NCBI GenBank assembly: GCA_905221605.1
Contig: CAJNDS010002256.1
Span: 384,571 to 448,570, forward strand
Direction: 5' to 3'
DNA length: 64,000 nucleotides
Source of the DNA: Symbiodinium natans
Lineage: Eukaryota > Sar > Dinophyceae > Suessiales > Symbiodiniaceae
Within the stretch, counting starts at the first letter, position 1. Every line of letters starts with the position of its first letter. Below the pieces are notes generated by a model. It was not told the origin of the DNA. It saw only the letters and a program-made list of their open reading frames with translations, and did not search any database. This document shows, piece by piece, positions 43,119-54,761 of the stretch. A program made the translations under genes and the position numbers.

Positions 43119-43222
43119 CTAGGCAGGCTCTTGGGGGGCATTTTTTATTTTCCCTTGTTGGATTTACGAGGATCATATTCAGGAACCGCTTTTAGAAGGT
43201 GTTTTTTTCAGGGCCATCCTAG
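43119..43222 (+). repeat. Family B element
   Basis: CTAGGCAGGCTCTTGGGGGG at the left, CCCTTGTTGGATTTACGAGG inside and CAGGGCCATCCTAG at the right. Confidence 0.85.
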
Positions 43223-43263
43223 TTGCCAATCATTGATGTGAGGTGCGGATGGAAGCTCTCCAG

Positions 43264-46200
43264 GAAGACGCCAGCTCCTCCGTGCGGACCCTAACCAGGG
43301 CCGTGGATTTGCAAGAAACGCGCAGATCTTCCGGTGAGGAGCGGCGCTTTGGGAGTTCCCCCTTATACGAACAGTCCTTAATTGGGATTATAGTACCCCC
43401 CTACTATAATCCCTATTAAGGACTGTTAGTATAAGGGGGAACAGCCCAAACGGCATTGTTTAAATTTGAGGTCATGTACACAGTGCGCGAACGGATCCTC
43501 AAGGCCCGTTTCAGCAGTCAGGTCGGGGACCGTACGTGGAGGGAGTTCGAACAGGGGTCAGACGCTGCCTTGCTTTCGATCTTGCTCAGGTCTGAAGGTA
43601 GATTTTGCACGGCTGTTGTTGGTGAGTGTGCATTTATGAATGGGGCTCGTTGTAAGTTTTGGTGAGTGCATGTATTTGATGTCCTTCCCTAAGGAAGACT
43701 CGCAACAAAGCTGATGATGAGTGACGAGGATTATTCTGGTGATGTGGTTAGAATGGTTAAATATGTTTTGCCATGATTGTTAGACATTGTCAGCTTGGAT
43801 GATAGATGACGATGGCGATGATAGATGCTGGTATGATAATCATGACTTGGACGAGGATGCTCATGATGATGATCATAATAATAATAGTAATAATAATGAT
43901 AACAATAATAATAACAATAATAATAACAATAATAGTAATCATAATCGTGGTTGCGATGATTCTGGTGGTGATGGTGGGGCTGATGCTGCTGATGGTGATG
44001 ACGAGCAGGAGGCGGACGACGACGATTGCAATGTCATTTGGAACAGGTTTGCGGGGACTCAAACCGAACAGGACGGCTGTTTTGAATCCGGCAAGAAAAG
44101 ATTTGTTGGCTAAACTGGCTTAGGTTAAGGTTTAGGGTGGTGTAGTTCAGGGGCTCACGTTAGATCACGTCGGAGAATGATTGACAAGCGCATGTTTGAC
44201 ATGGTTTTGCAGTAGGTCTCTTCAAGCAGTTTGGCTGGGCATCGGCTTGACAAGTGCTGGACTCTTGCCTCTGCCGCATCAGCCGCTTCACACACATCTA
44301 TGCTTACGTGATGAGACTCGAAAATCACCGAGCCGTTCCATGCAGGCGTCGTCACAGCTCCAATCACTTGCCAGGTTGACCAAGGCGCTGAATTTTGGGT
44401 CCGGGGTTTGTTGTTTTTCGATCAGTCGCATCTGCAGTAAAAAACCGGCCTACCAGGCCCTCTCCAGTGTCTGGGATTTTCATGTGAAGCAACAGTCTTG
44501 TTTCAAAGGGCTCCTGAGCGTTGAAGCTTGTGGGCAGGTGGAGGCTGGAAAGGCGCAGCGCGATTGGGAGTGGGATGCTTAGTGGCTTAGTGTTGCTGAA
44601 AGTAAACAGTGCTAGTCCGAATGTTCCATCGTTGGTACTTCGTCGTGTAAGTTGTGTGGCTTCAGCTTGACCTTTCGGACGCAGGTTGCTGTGACTCCTC
44701 TGCAAAGCACAGGTTGCGAGTCTTAGACATGTACTGCTTGTCTCCTGCTTCTTGCGCTCAACCAGAAGATCCTGATTCAGCGTGAAAAGCTTCGGGCACC
44801 AGCTAAGTGGACGTATACATGCGAACATGTGTGTTCCGCCTGGAAAGCAAAACGCTTTCTGTCTTGATTTTGGCTGACAAACAAGGGACCTCCAACGCTT
44901 TGCAGAAGCCACCAAAGGTCTTAAACTTTTGCTAAACCCTCAATCCTAAACCCTAAACTAGGGGCACCCATCTGAGCCCCCTTTTACGACATGTCCGCGA
45001 AAATCCCAGGCGCCAGTCCATGGCGGTTCTGGTGGCATGGGCATTTCCAGAGCTGCTCGCAGAGGTGCGGAGATCTTGCTTGATGCCGGTTTGTGTTGTT
45101 CTGTAAGCATGGTGGAAAGTGCATGGATGTGCTTGGTTAATTGAGAGCATTCAGTCCTTACAGTGCCTTACAGTATGTCAAGTGCACGACTGCTTTATCG
45201 CTTGAATAGTGAGGCTGCACCAGACCAAAATCAATGGAGGATACTTGCAAGCAGCCAGGCGATCTCTGCCGAGGAAGACAAGCAAGACAAGCGTGGCAGC
45301 GTGACTGCGGGGCGGGAGGGCATCTGATAAGCTGATGGGTTTAGGGTTTAGGCTTTAGGGTTTAAGGTTGAGGGTTTAGGGTTTGGGGGTCGTTGAAACA
45401 TGTCAGATTGAAGTTCCACAGACTGTGAAGAACAGGTGGAGCATCATTATCATGCGGGGATTTGCGATGACTTGCTCACCAGAATCTTCCCCGAGAAGCA
45501 TCGAGAAGTGTCTCGTACTGACGAAGTCTGCTCATCGCAGGAAGTACCAGCTGGTCAGTGGCGATGAGGTCTTCGTCGATGCCAAGGCCTTCATGGGAGG
45601 GCGAATGTTCTCCAAGGCATGATGGCAACTTTTGCAAAGGGTTTAGGGTTTAGGGTTTAGGGTTTAGGGTTTAGGGTTTAGGGTTTAGGGTTTAGGGTTT
45701 AGGGTTTAGGGTTTAGGGTTTAGGGTTTAGGGTTTAGGGTGTCGGTGCGAGCTCCTGTCGATTCCCCACGAAGGAGCTCCCGAGCTCCCTGCCGGGCCCC
45801 TGAAGACTCTGCAGGACGTGCTGGCGGCGAACAATCGGCTCATCGTGGCATCCGCCACCGGTGGCAAGGCTCTCGCGTCTTTAGAGCACAGGCAGGCTTA
45901 TCAACCAAAGGCAAGATACAGGTCTAGATTGGTTTGCTGAGGGCTGTGTGACCCAGACTCGGGCAGGTCTTCTGGGCCGTGGCAGCTGATTTCAAGCTTC
46001 TCGCAGACTACGGCATCGATCCCTCGAATCCTGTGCAGCACAAGGCACAACCACCTAATGCAAGACATCCCCATGCCTGAATGCCAATGAATACCATGTC
46101 ATGTACCAGTGCAGGACTCTAACGCCTGGAGAGCCCCAAAGACTAAAGCCCAGCCAGCTGTGGCCAGATTCTGGGCCAGCGTGGCTCAGACGACGAGGAC

Positions 46201-47390
46201 ATCAGGCCTGGTGCGATTGGGATCTGGGGAAAAATTGTTTGAGATGGCTGGAGGGTTCAGGATAATGTCTGGTTTTCGTTTGGTCTTAAAGTTTGCAAGG
46301 GTGGGACACAGTGGCACGTGGGAGGCCAGCCCCTTCAGAGGTACGTAGCATTCCGTAGGACCCGCACCCATCCCAATCGTTGTAGGACATTCCGAAACAT
46401 GACTGCCTGAGTGTCTGCTTCCCGTGCTCAGGGGTGTCTTCGCATGCTGTCGCATCGTCTGGCACAGAAAGTGAGTTCCGTGTTTCATGGTGGCCATTCC
46501 AAAATGGATAGCCCGCCATACAGAGTCTCTGCCCTGGCCGTGGTCCCCTCCTAAACCCTAAACCCTAGCCCTTCACCCCAAGCCCTAAACCCTTCCCGCC
46601 TCATAAGCGGGCGAGGCTGGGCTCCAAAAACAAGCCTATAGCCACCTTGGGAATTTTTATGTACCTACAAAACCCAAGGGAATATTAAATATGTCGTTTA
46701 CAAGATGCTATCTTTATTAAGGTTCTTCGGGGAGCACGCCCTTGCAGGCTCGACATGCCGGAAGTCCGCCGCTACTTGATAGGCCGGGGAGGGAGGCACT
46801 AGTACGCTGCACCAAGCTCACAGACGCCGCTAGTCAAGTTTTGACTGTTCTGAGGTTAAAAATCTTCGAAAATGGTTGCTGTGGTATCGGGGTTGAGGAT
46901 GTTTAGGATTCAGACCGCAAACGGTGATCAGCCATGAAGTTGCCTTGGGGGTTTGCGATATTAGGGGTACTTGATTGGGGTCCTCATTATAAGGGGATCC
47001 TTTTATTTGGGGGTCTATATTAGGGGTCATGATTGTCGTAAATCCCCACGTGAGTGAAGAAATACCATTGCAGGCAAGAACTTCGATGGCGAACATGCGC
47101 CAGAGGCCGGCAACATGGTTGCCACTGCTCCCTCCCCAACTACACTGCCTCCAGGTCCTTCCCCCCCGCCGGTAGCATCAAAAAACTGTAGCTGGATGCT
47201 TTGATCTGGAAGATCCTGAGACGTTTGCTTTAACGTTAAGTTGCTGACCAACGCTCGCCCTGAATCCTCGAGCTTCCAGGAGCTGGCCAAGTACATGGAA
47301 GCCAACCCGTCAGAGTTTCCCACCCGGGATGCCGGATCACCAAGCAAGACAAATTCTCGGGTTGGCATGGTGGCGGGCATCATCTGCAGA
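43264..47390 (+). CDS. Exon-like blocks of an unidentified spliced gene
   Basis: A series of GC-rich blocks with AG acceptors and GC/GT donors, all on the + strand: 43264-43333 (EDASSSVRTLTRAVDLQETR), 43471 to about 43600 (VMYTVRERILKARFSSQ and WREFEQGSDAALLSILLRSE), 45540-45618 (KYQLVSGDEVFVDAKAFMGG), 45813-45866 (DVLAANNRLIVASATGGK), 45967-46044 (VFWAVAADFKLLADYGIDP), 46116 to about 46200, about 47074-47150 (KNFDGEHAPEAGNMVATAPS) and about 47281-47345 (ELAKYMEANPSEFPTRDAGS). Phases agree from 45813 to 46044. I do not recognise the protein, and the blocks may belong to more than one gene or to the 5' part of the helical-repeat gene that follows. Coordinates are approximate. Confidence 0.35.
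43348..43449 (+). repeat. Family C hairpin element, best preserved copy
   Basis: TTTGGGAGTTCCCCCTTATA pairs with TATAAGGGGGAACAGCCCAAA, and ACAGTCCTTAATTGGGATTA with the centre CCCTATTAAGGACTGTTA. The whole 102-bp element is a near-perfect palindrome. Confidence 0.9.
43855..43950. repeat. ATA/AAT trinucleotide microsatellite
   Basis: Runs of AATAATAAT and ATGATGATC give Asp/Asn or Ile/Met homopolymer ORFs in the two frames. There is no sign of a real protein. Confidence 0.9.
45337..45386 (+). repeat. Imperfect TTTAGGG units
   Basis: TTTAGGGTTTAGG, CTTTAGGGTTTAAGG and GGTTTAGGGTTTGGGG. Confidence 0.85.
45639..45740 (+). repeat. Longest perfect TTTAGGG array (about 14 units)
   Basis: TTTAGGG runs without a single change for about 100 bp, between exon-like blocks at 45540-45618 and 45813-45866. 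Such homogeneity suggests a recent origin. Confidence 0.98.
46945..47048 (+). repeat. Family A element
   Basis: TTGGGGGTTTGCGATATTAG, TTGGGGTCCTCATTATAAGG, GGATCCTTTTATTTGGGGGT and TTGTCGTAAATCCCC. Confidence 0.85.
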
Positions 47391-48812
47391 GTTCAGGCTA
47401 TAGGTTCTGATTGAGTCAGCAAGTCAGTCGGTGACATTGGGACATCATGCACACCTGTTGCCGCTGAGAACATGCACTGTCGGTGCATGCATGCTTGTGG
47501 AGATTTGTATCGTGATTTGGACGGTGCAGGGATGCAATGCACCTCTGCCCTCGAGATGCTCTCGTGCTTGCGTGCTGTCTCCTGTTGTACGGCTTGAGGC
47601 AGCCTTTGTTGCCTTGCAGACGCAAGGGCGTTCGCGCCCACAGGCAATCAATCAATCAATCAATCAATCAATCTGCAGAGCCCGTTTCGATTACCAGAAG
47701 ACAACGAAGAACCGCCTACAAGTTCCTAAGCCTTGAAGACCTATTTTAGAGGCCCAGCACCTGGGGTCCTGCATCAACTTGCCAGGCATCCACAGTCCAG
47801 GCGAATCTGGAGTGCGCAGAAATCGGCATCTATTAAATTCATCAAGTCTAATTCTTGCTCCCCTCTATGAGGATGGCAAACATGGCCATGGCCCACTTGG
47901 CTTTGCGGCTCAGGTCACTGACTTGATGTGGGACTTGGCCCGATCCCAGGACCAACATCACGAGTTGCCACAGCCTCGGAAGATCTCGCGGAAGGTGTGA
48001 TTTTAAAACATGCACCCTAAACCCTAAACCCGAAACAGCGTGGAATCCTTTAAGATCAGCCAAGGATGCAGCTGATTTTGAACTATGTCGTCCTGCTGGG
48101 AGCCCGAGAGGTGCTAGTTCAGAAGACACTTGTCATTCGTGGAGGAAGGGGTTATACACATAGGGGTCCCGAAGGTTTAGGGTTCAGGGTTTAGGGTTTA
48201 GGGTTTAGGGTTTAGGGTTTAGGATTCAGGGTTTAGGGTTTAGGGTTAGGGTTCCCCTAGAAAGACCGGAGAACTTCCTGAACATTCTCCCAAAACTTGC
48301 CCCAGATTCCCTTTGACACTCTGCACGAAGCTCCTGCTTGGCCGGTCCGGTTTTGCCTCAGGGACGGTTTGCCGAAGACGTGATTTCTTCTTACGTAAGA
48401 CACCCGCATGCTTTGCTAGAAACACTGGGGAAACTTTGAACACCACTAAGAGCTGCCAAAACCTACAACAAATCCAAAGCATACGAAAGCTTCGAAGAAA
48501 GCACGCCTGAGCTGCAATCTATGCCCAGGTTTTTCTTGGTCTGATGTGGCGTGCTAGATCCAAGCGCAGTCTTCTTCACAAGCTGCATCGCTCTGGGATA
48601 GTTCAAATGTGGTTGCCACTGAGCAATGATCTCGTGCTCAAGTGACCAAGCTGAAGGGGTAGCTGCGTAAATGTTGAAGCGGCACCATTGCAAACTGATT
48701 TAAATTGGGATGAGATGACCAATATCTCAGGGCTAATTCAGCATCTACAAACTCTGTTCTCTGTAGACGCTTGTACACTGCCATACGATTCAAATGTCTC
48801 TTGTTTACACAG
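47391..48812. other. No assigned gene; repeats and doubtful open blocks
   Basis: It has an AATC tetranucleotide repeat (47646-47672) and a TTTAGGG array (48175-48254). A short open block at about 47912-47950 (VTDLMWDLAR) has an AG in front but no recognisable family. Confidence 0.5.
48175..48254 (+). repeat. TTTAGGG array with a few changed units
   Basis: About ten units, including TTCAGGG and ATTCAGGG variants. Confidence 0.95.
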
Positions 48813-51800
48813 GAGACGGTGCAGAGGTTTTTAAATGTGCAAGACTCGGCAAAATCACCATCTGTGGCACCCTTCTACCCAGAACCAGCATCTCCCCAAG
48901 CAAGCCCGCAAAGGCCGCGAGGCTCTGACTTCGTGTTGCACTCAGTGAAGTAAGTGGAGGGAGGGAAAAAGTGTTTTCGGTGGATTTTGACTCCTAGAGT
49001 CTAGGCCAAGGATCTACCGGGCACGTGGCTACCATTACGCATTCGACTACCCCAAAATCTTGATGCAGCTCAGTCACGCACCCTATGTTTCTGGACTTGC
49101 ACAACGGTTAATTCCACCATGTTTCCATTTACAACTAAGCATGAAGGTCGCCGCCGAACTGGCCGAAGTCGCGTGTGCATTTGCGGTTGCTGGTGCCGGG
49201 GGCCCACGAATTTTTGGAGTTGGCGGCAGGCATGTCCCGAGACTGCCACTTGTCATGATATGGCTTGACTGCTGGCATCCTCGTTGGGTTTGCACTAGTA
49301 GCCCAAGGTCTATGATGAACACTGCTTCAGTTCGCTGGGCGATGCTCTACACGAACGGTTGGAGGAGTGCATCATAGTGCATCGGCATCTTGATTTACTA
49401 CTGGACGTGCACAATGAGAGAAGCAAGACCCCTACTATAACCCTAAGCTCCAACCCTAAACCCCTGTATAACCCTAAACCCTCAACCCTAAACCCCTGTA
49501 TAACCCTGAACCCTAAACCCAAAACCCCTGTACACGCAGCATCCTCTCGCATTTTGATAGCAATCACGCACCCTAAACCCTAAACCCTAAACCCTAAACC
49601 CTAAACCCTACACCCTAAACCCTAAACCCTAAACCCTAAACCCTACGTCTCCTCCAGGAGCTGGACTTTGATGCCGAGGGTGGCTGCCTGTCCGCCTTGC
49701 TGTGGGCCTTCACGGAGGCTCCTCTGGCTGGTTCTTAGTAGGGTTTAGGGTTTAGGGTTTGGGGTTTGGGGTTTGGGGTTTAGGGTTTAGGGGGATTGAG
49801 GGAAGCAGGGTCCCATATAACCCCTTAAAGGGTATATATAGGGAATGAGGGAAGTAGGCCCTACATAATCCCTTAAAAAGGGTAGATATACTAGATCATC
49901 CCTTAAAGGGTATATATAGGGCCCTCATTCCCTCCTTCCCTACGAAGACCCAGAGGGTCGTTGAAAGGGAGCCCCGGTGAAGCAAGCACTTCCTCAACCC
50001 GAATAGAGCCCCGCCCCCCGACTGTTAGCCGCCCAAGAATTCAGGAAAAGGAAGATGTCATCATTTGAACTTCCACAGGTCGAAATATGGAATTAAAGCA
50101 GTGTTATGTTTTTATTTCCTGATTCGAATGAAACTTGAAGGCTCTGACTTCTAGATAGTTCATGTTCGGGATTTGTTGTGTCGTGGACATGTACACTCTT
50201 CGAGGAGAGGGCACGGACGTCCCACTCTCCTGCCTTCAGTAGAGAATAGTACTAAGAGCAGTAAGACCGCTCGTTGTGGGTTCAGGTAGGCGTCGTGCAC
50301 ACGGAGCTCTATCAAGCCCTCGTCGCTCAGCGGCATTGCGCCAGACTGCTGGCCCCAAGGCTTCGGATCGGCAGCTTTGGAATTGTGAGACCCTGTAGCT
50401 GTGAATAGTTCACTAGTTCTTGAAGGGCATCTAGATGAGAGTCGAGAGTCCAAAAAGCACCCTCCCGTCTTTGAGTCAGAGACACATCCCCGGTCAGCCC
50501 ATGCCTTTGCCCGAGCCACCACATCCGAAAGCAGAGTTTTCAGGGAGTAACCGCAGTGATTTACAGGACCAACATCAAGTTGATGGTGGGTGGCCGCAGT
50601 GGTTTACACAGGTAGCACTCAAGACGGGGTTTGGATGCTGACTCTTGTTGAAGCCCCGGATCTCAGAGAAGCAAGAAAAAACGGCTTCGAATCCCAGAGC
50701 CCTTGCCGATGTTAAGCCCGGTTCTTTAGCCTAAAGTGCAGAGGAAGTCTGCTAGGGAGTTCCGAAGCCCCGACGTCCCCCTAATCACTTTTAAACCCTA
50801 AACCCTAAACCCTGAACCCCCTGACCCCCTAATCACCTGGAAACCTTGGATTGTGACCTTGAGGCTGAAAAGGGCGCGCGGGCCCTGGTCGAGTTCGAGC
50901 CGAAGGCATCAAAATGCAAAGCGGTCCGAAAATGAGGATTTGGGAGTTGAGGGGTTTAGGGTTTAGGGTTTTAGGGTTTAGGGCTTAGGGTTTCGGCTTT
51001 AGGGTTTATGGATCAGGAAGTTTTAGACACTTTTGTTGCAGAGACGGGTCGATGTTTTTCGTTGAAAGCGTGGACGGGCCTTCGAGAGTTTGGTAGAGGT
51101 TTGTTGCGCATGGGTGTGTTGAAAGTTGTTCCGGCAAGCTTATCAATAAGGTTGCCGTGACACTGCCGTAGAATCCGCGATGGTAGAGGGTGGCGCATCA
51201 GGCCCCTTAATTCGTAGTTTCAACATGTCCCCAACCTCTGAGCACAACCTGCTCATATGTCAAAGGTTTTGACAAGGGAGTGCTAAGTCTGCTAATTAAG
51301 TAAGATGAACTTCTGACCCGCAGTCCGTTGCCCGGAATGTCTCAAGATGTCTCAAAGACGGTTTTGGGTTCCATGCTCTGACAGCTGCAATCTGAGTGCA
51401 AGCTGGTCAGTGCAGCAGTCTGTTTCGGTAGGCATGCGAGTGAGAGTTCGAAACCTTTCTTCGACTTCCACTTCACGGTATGTGAGATTCTGGAAATGTT
51501 CAGAGCAGTCCTTGAACCAGGTACTCTCCGACGTGCGAGAGCCGTGTTTCTGGACGTTCTTTCGGGCTTCTGCTGGCGTTTGGTCAAACCGAGGTGGGGA
51601 GACACAACATTCGCATCCTTAGACCGTGCAAAGATGAGATCAACTCACACCAACTTGGACTCAAGACCGCAGAAACCCCAACCCAAAGCAAGCCAAGATG
51701 CATGCCTGAAGTATTTGAAATGAAGCACCAACCTTGGGAGCAGCATAGCCCTTCACCGCTCCACCTCGAAGTCCTCCCTTTTCTTGCTTTCCTTTCTGCG

Positions 51801-54761
51801 GGTAGAACTGTCAACACAGTGACGTTAACAGCCCAGGAAGTTAGCACTGGGCAGGATTGGGCTTAGTGGTGTACTTCCGGGTACGTACACGCAAGAGCGC
51901 GCAGCAACAAGGGCCGCGGCGCTCGAATACAGAACAAGCCCCGAATGACCACCCACAGACGAGCATTTTCAGAAAGTAATGAAATTTAGGGCTGGCTTCG
52001 ATTTCGATTTGTTACTTGTCACGGCCCTCCCTACCAAATGCTGTGCTCGCACTGGGACTCCTGCCGAAGGCTCGCTGGAAAATCCTCGTCGCGGCCTCAG
52101 CCGCACGGGCGCAGTGCGAAGCTTGCATTGGAGAACGAGCTTGTTTATTTCAGCCGTTTTTTTGCTTGAGAGCAATGCTCAGCCTGCGTGGTTGAGGAGA
52201 TTTTCGTGGGTTCGCGAAAGCAGAATTCTACGATCACTTGGCCCCGCTGCTGCTGGAAAGGACAAGTGGGGACACATGGATACAAAACGGGTACAATATA
52301 CTCGTACAGAACTCCCTTCAGGGCTGTGAGGGCTTACAACTTATAGACGAGTCCTGTACGTGTGATGGCAAGCGGCAAGTCAACGTTTTCAAGTTTCCAT
52401 GTTTGGCTTTTCATGCATCCGGATGAATCAGATTCAACCCCACCCAGCCCATTCCCCAAAAACCCAGACCAGAGTCAATCCTTCTCAGGATCAATGACAT
52501 CCACCCGGTCAGTGCTCCCCTAAGCTGCCTGTGCGCTTTCTTGTAGCTTCGCAAGCGCCATCTGACATAGAAGTCCCCTGTGAGTTGGCAGCTATGAGTG
52601 GACCCCGACCCTAGTGCATCAACTCTAAACCCTAAACCCTAAACCCTAACTCAGGTTGTGTTTACTTCATGTGGAGCTTTTGTAAGCCGCTGATTCTGTG
52701 CACAGCGGCGAGCTCAGCTGGGCGCGCAGAAGCAAATGACATGCTGTGTTCTAGCAATGCCAAAAACCAGCAAAATCTCTGACAGCCAAATACCACACTA
52801 ATATACACTTACTAATACATGATACTAGAAGTCTCATAACTTTGTAGAATACAGATATCCGCCGAGGCTTCGGGCCGGAGGTGTATAGGTTGTCAGAGCA
52901 GGCACCCCCCTCCAAATCCTCCCCCACACCCAAAGCCCTTTTTCGGACCCCTTTTTTTGGCCTCAAATGGGTACCCCCCCTGGGAAACCGGGGTCCGCAA
53001 GCGGACGGTTCGCCAGGACCAGAGGCAGTTGAAGCCCCCCCCCACCCCCCCCCCCCCCCACCCCCCCCCACCCCCCCCACCCCCCCCCCCCCCCCCCCCC
53101 CTCCCACCCCCCCCCCCCCCCCACCCCCCCCCCCCCACCCCCCCACACCCCCCGCCCAACCCCAAAGCGTGAACCTTGAGCCCTAAACTAACCCTCAACC
53201 CCAAACCCCAAACCATAAACCATAAACCCGGAACCCTCAACCCTCAACTCTCAACCCAACCCTTATTGCTTGGGGTCTTGGGCACTGCGGAATCACCATG
53301 CTCACGCGGATGCGCTGGGCCGGGCCGAGGCGGGTCGCGTAGCGTTAATAATAATGACAGCAATCATGTCAACTAATAATCACCCTCTAGCTGCATCCCC
53401 AGCTCCCTTAAAAAATCGGCAGCCTGAGCCTTGCGCCTGCTTTGGGGCGGTTCCCATGTTTTCGTAAGTCGTAAGTCCCAAGCATGATGTTCCCTGAACG
53501 TTAATACTTGCATTCCCAGCTGCATGTAAAAATCTTTTGCAGCACTTGCGAGACGCACATCGAAATGCAACCCTTTGTCCTCAAAACCTCATTTCCAGAC
53601 ATGCTCGAACCCCGTCCCGAAAAACTTTGCCTTCTGAGGAACTCTTCGACGCAGTTGCCCGGAGAGTGGTGCCAGAGGCCAGGGATGAAGCATGGGACTT
53701 TACTGTGATAGTTGTTGAGGAGGGTTCCCAGATTTTCATCTCAGAAGCCCGTCAATAAGAATCTAAACCCCCAGAAGACAGAAGACTTTGAGATGCTCAG
53801 GGCGCCCGGACTCCCGAAAAATGCGACAAGCCTGTTAAGTAGCGCTCCACAATGGCCAAGTTGGTGGGACCTCTCGCACGGATAGGCCGCGAGTGGGAAG
53901 TAATTCTGTGGCAGGATGTGCCAAGGCTGGCACAGAGCACCAGCTCAGGTTCAAAGATCGTTTGCATTCGACTGAATGGCGGTGTCGGCAAGAGCTCAAA
54001 GTATCGAAGAGAAGGTCGTGAAACAGGGTACTTTAAGTTTAGAGTTTGATCATCGTAACAAGTTGTGTGAACAGAAGGAGGCATTCAGGGCTGCATCGTT
54101 GTGCCAGTGGCGCTTGGTTTACTGGCTGCAAGGTGCAGAAGCTCGACAGGTGTGGCCTTGCTATGTTCTGCTGGAACTACGCCCACATCAACCACGAGAG
54201 TCCAGAGGCACGGCCTGGCCTTTGCCGTTTTTGCGGTTCAGGTTTTGATGCTTAGGCATCCATCCGCATAGGTTTTCGAGAGCACGGCGGAAGAGTCCTT
54301 GCGGGCCGAGCGCCTCGCCGTGCGATGCCCAGCAAAAGGCAAGAAGGGTCACGGCTTAAGGATTCGTCTGCCTGTGCAAGCGCGCCAGGGGGTTGAAGGT
54401 TGTCTTTTTGCTTTGCTTGATATCAACCGCCACATCCCAAATGGCCCCGAAAGACTGAAGACCAAGCAGCCAAAATCTTTGTGAAGTGCCGAGAGCGTTA
54501 AAACTGTTGCTGAGCCACAGCAGTTCCGAGGAACTGACGCCAAGAGACGTCGCTGCCATCGTCAGAGCTTTCGCTAAGGCTCAGTGCGCGGGATTTCAAG
54601 AGTAAGCGGTCAAGAACGAATGAAGATCTTAGTCGCTCCTGGTGCTGCCACTTTAGCTGATACGATGGCCTGCAAGCAGAGCGTGCGAGCTTTTCATGTC
54701 GTAGTTTGCCTATGCTTGCTGTGTGGGCCAGGCGGGCATGCGTGACGTCGACCTCATGCAG
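48813..54761 (+). CDS. OPR/RAP-type helical-repeat protein, partial exon set
   Basis: Exons seen: 48813-48921 (doubtful), 49147-49194, 49308-49364, 49658-49717, 50286-50324, 50864-50905, 52224-52260 (doubtful), 53639-53677, 54133-54207, 54272-54316, 54531-54578, 54732-54761. Except for the two doubtful ones they are phase 0 with GC or GA donors and AG|G acceptors. Joined, they give a run of helix pairs of about 36-38 residues: VACAFAVAG-VYDEHCFSSLG, LSALLWAFTE-VGVVHTELYQALV, ELFDAVARRVVPE, LAMFCWNYAHINHESPE-VFESTAEESLR, ELTPRDVAAIVRAFAK-AGMRDVDLMQ. The pattern (L..(L/I)(A/V)WA(F/Y)A..G....LF.AL....) is typical of octotricopeptide/RAP proteins that act on organelle transcripts. Exons between 50906 and 53638 are missing from my reading, and I did not see the RAP domain itself. 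Start and end are open. Confidence 0.6.
49477..49792 (+). repeat. Cluster of telomere-type arrays in both orientations
   Basis: CCCTAAA units with TGTATAA spacers at 49437-49520, a CCCTAAA array at 49570-49645 that ends 12 bp before an exon, and TTTAGGG/TTTGGGG units at 49739-49792 that start about 20 bp after it. Confidence 0.95.
49805..49942 (+). repeat. Palindromic and repeated AAAGGGTATATA units
   Basis: CCCTTAAAGGGTATATATAG occurs twice (about 49831-49851 and 49901-49920) and CCCTTAAAAAGGGTAGATATA once between them. GAATGAGGGAAGTAGG near the left pairs with CCCTCATTCCCTCCTTCCC at the right end, so the whole can fold. Confidence 0.8.
50795..51007 (+). repeat. Telomere-type units on both sides of an exon
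   Basis: CCCTAAA units at 50795-50817 and TTTAGGG units at 50950-51007 flank the exon at 50864-50905. Confidence 0.85.
52623..52649 (+). repeat. Short CCCTAAA array
   Basis: Four units bounded by ACTCTAAACC and CCCTAACTCAGG. Confidence 0.9.
53036..53153 (+). repeat. Poly-C tract broken by single A, T or G
   Basis: More than 100 bp of nearly pure C. It produces long Pro-rich (+) and Gly-rich (-) shadow ORFs. Confidence 0.95.

Larger units (their letters stand above)
40722..43263. other. No assigned gene; GA-rich tract and repeats
   Basis: It contains an AAG/GAA-rich tract (41090-41260), telomere-type units (41358-41383, 41518-41538, 41822-41890), a palindromic element (42016-42126), a poly-G run (42508-42540) and a family B copy (43119-43222). 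I see no gene I can support. Confidence 0.6.

Noticed and set aside
43787-44123. Asp/Asn-rich and Ile/Met-rich ORFs on both strands
   Set aside because: They come from the ATA/AAT microsatellite; both strands and several frames are open for the same reason.
45639-45740. Chromosome end
   Set aside because: Arrays occur in both orientations throughout, and genes continue on both sides.
51480-51610. Exon with LSGFCWRLVK resembling an OPR helix
   Set aside because: Two frames are open here and borders are unclear; not strong enough to list.
52751-53240. Long Gly-rich and Pro-rich ORFs
   Set aside because: They are translations of the poly-C tract in several frames and have no non-repetitive domain.
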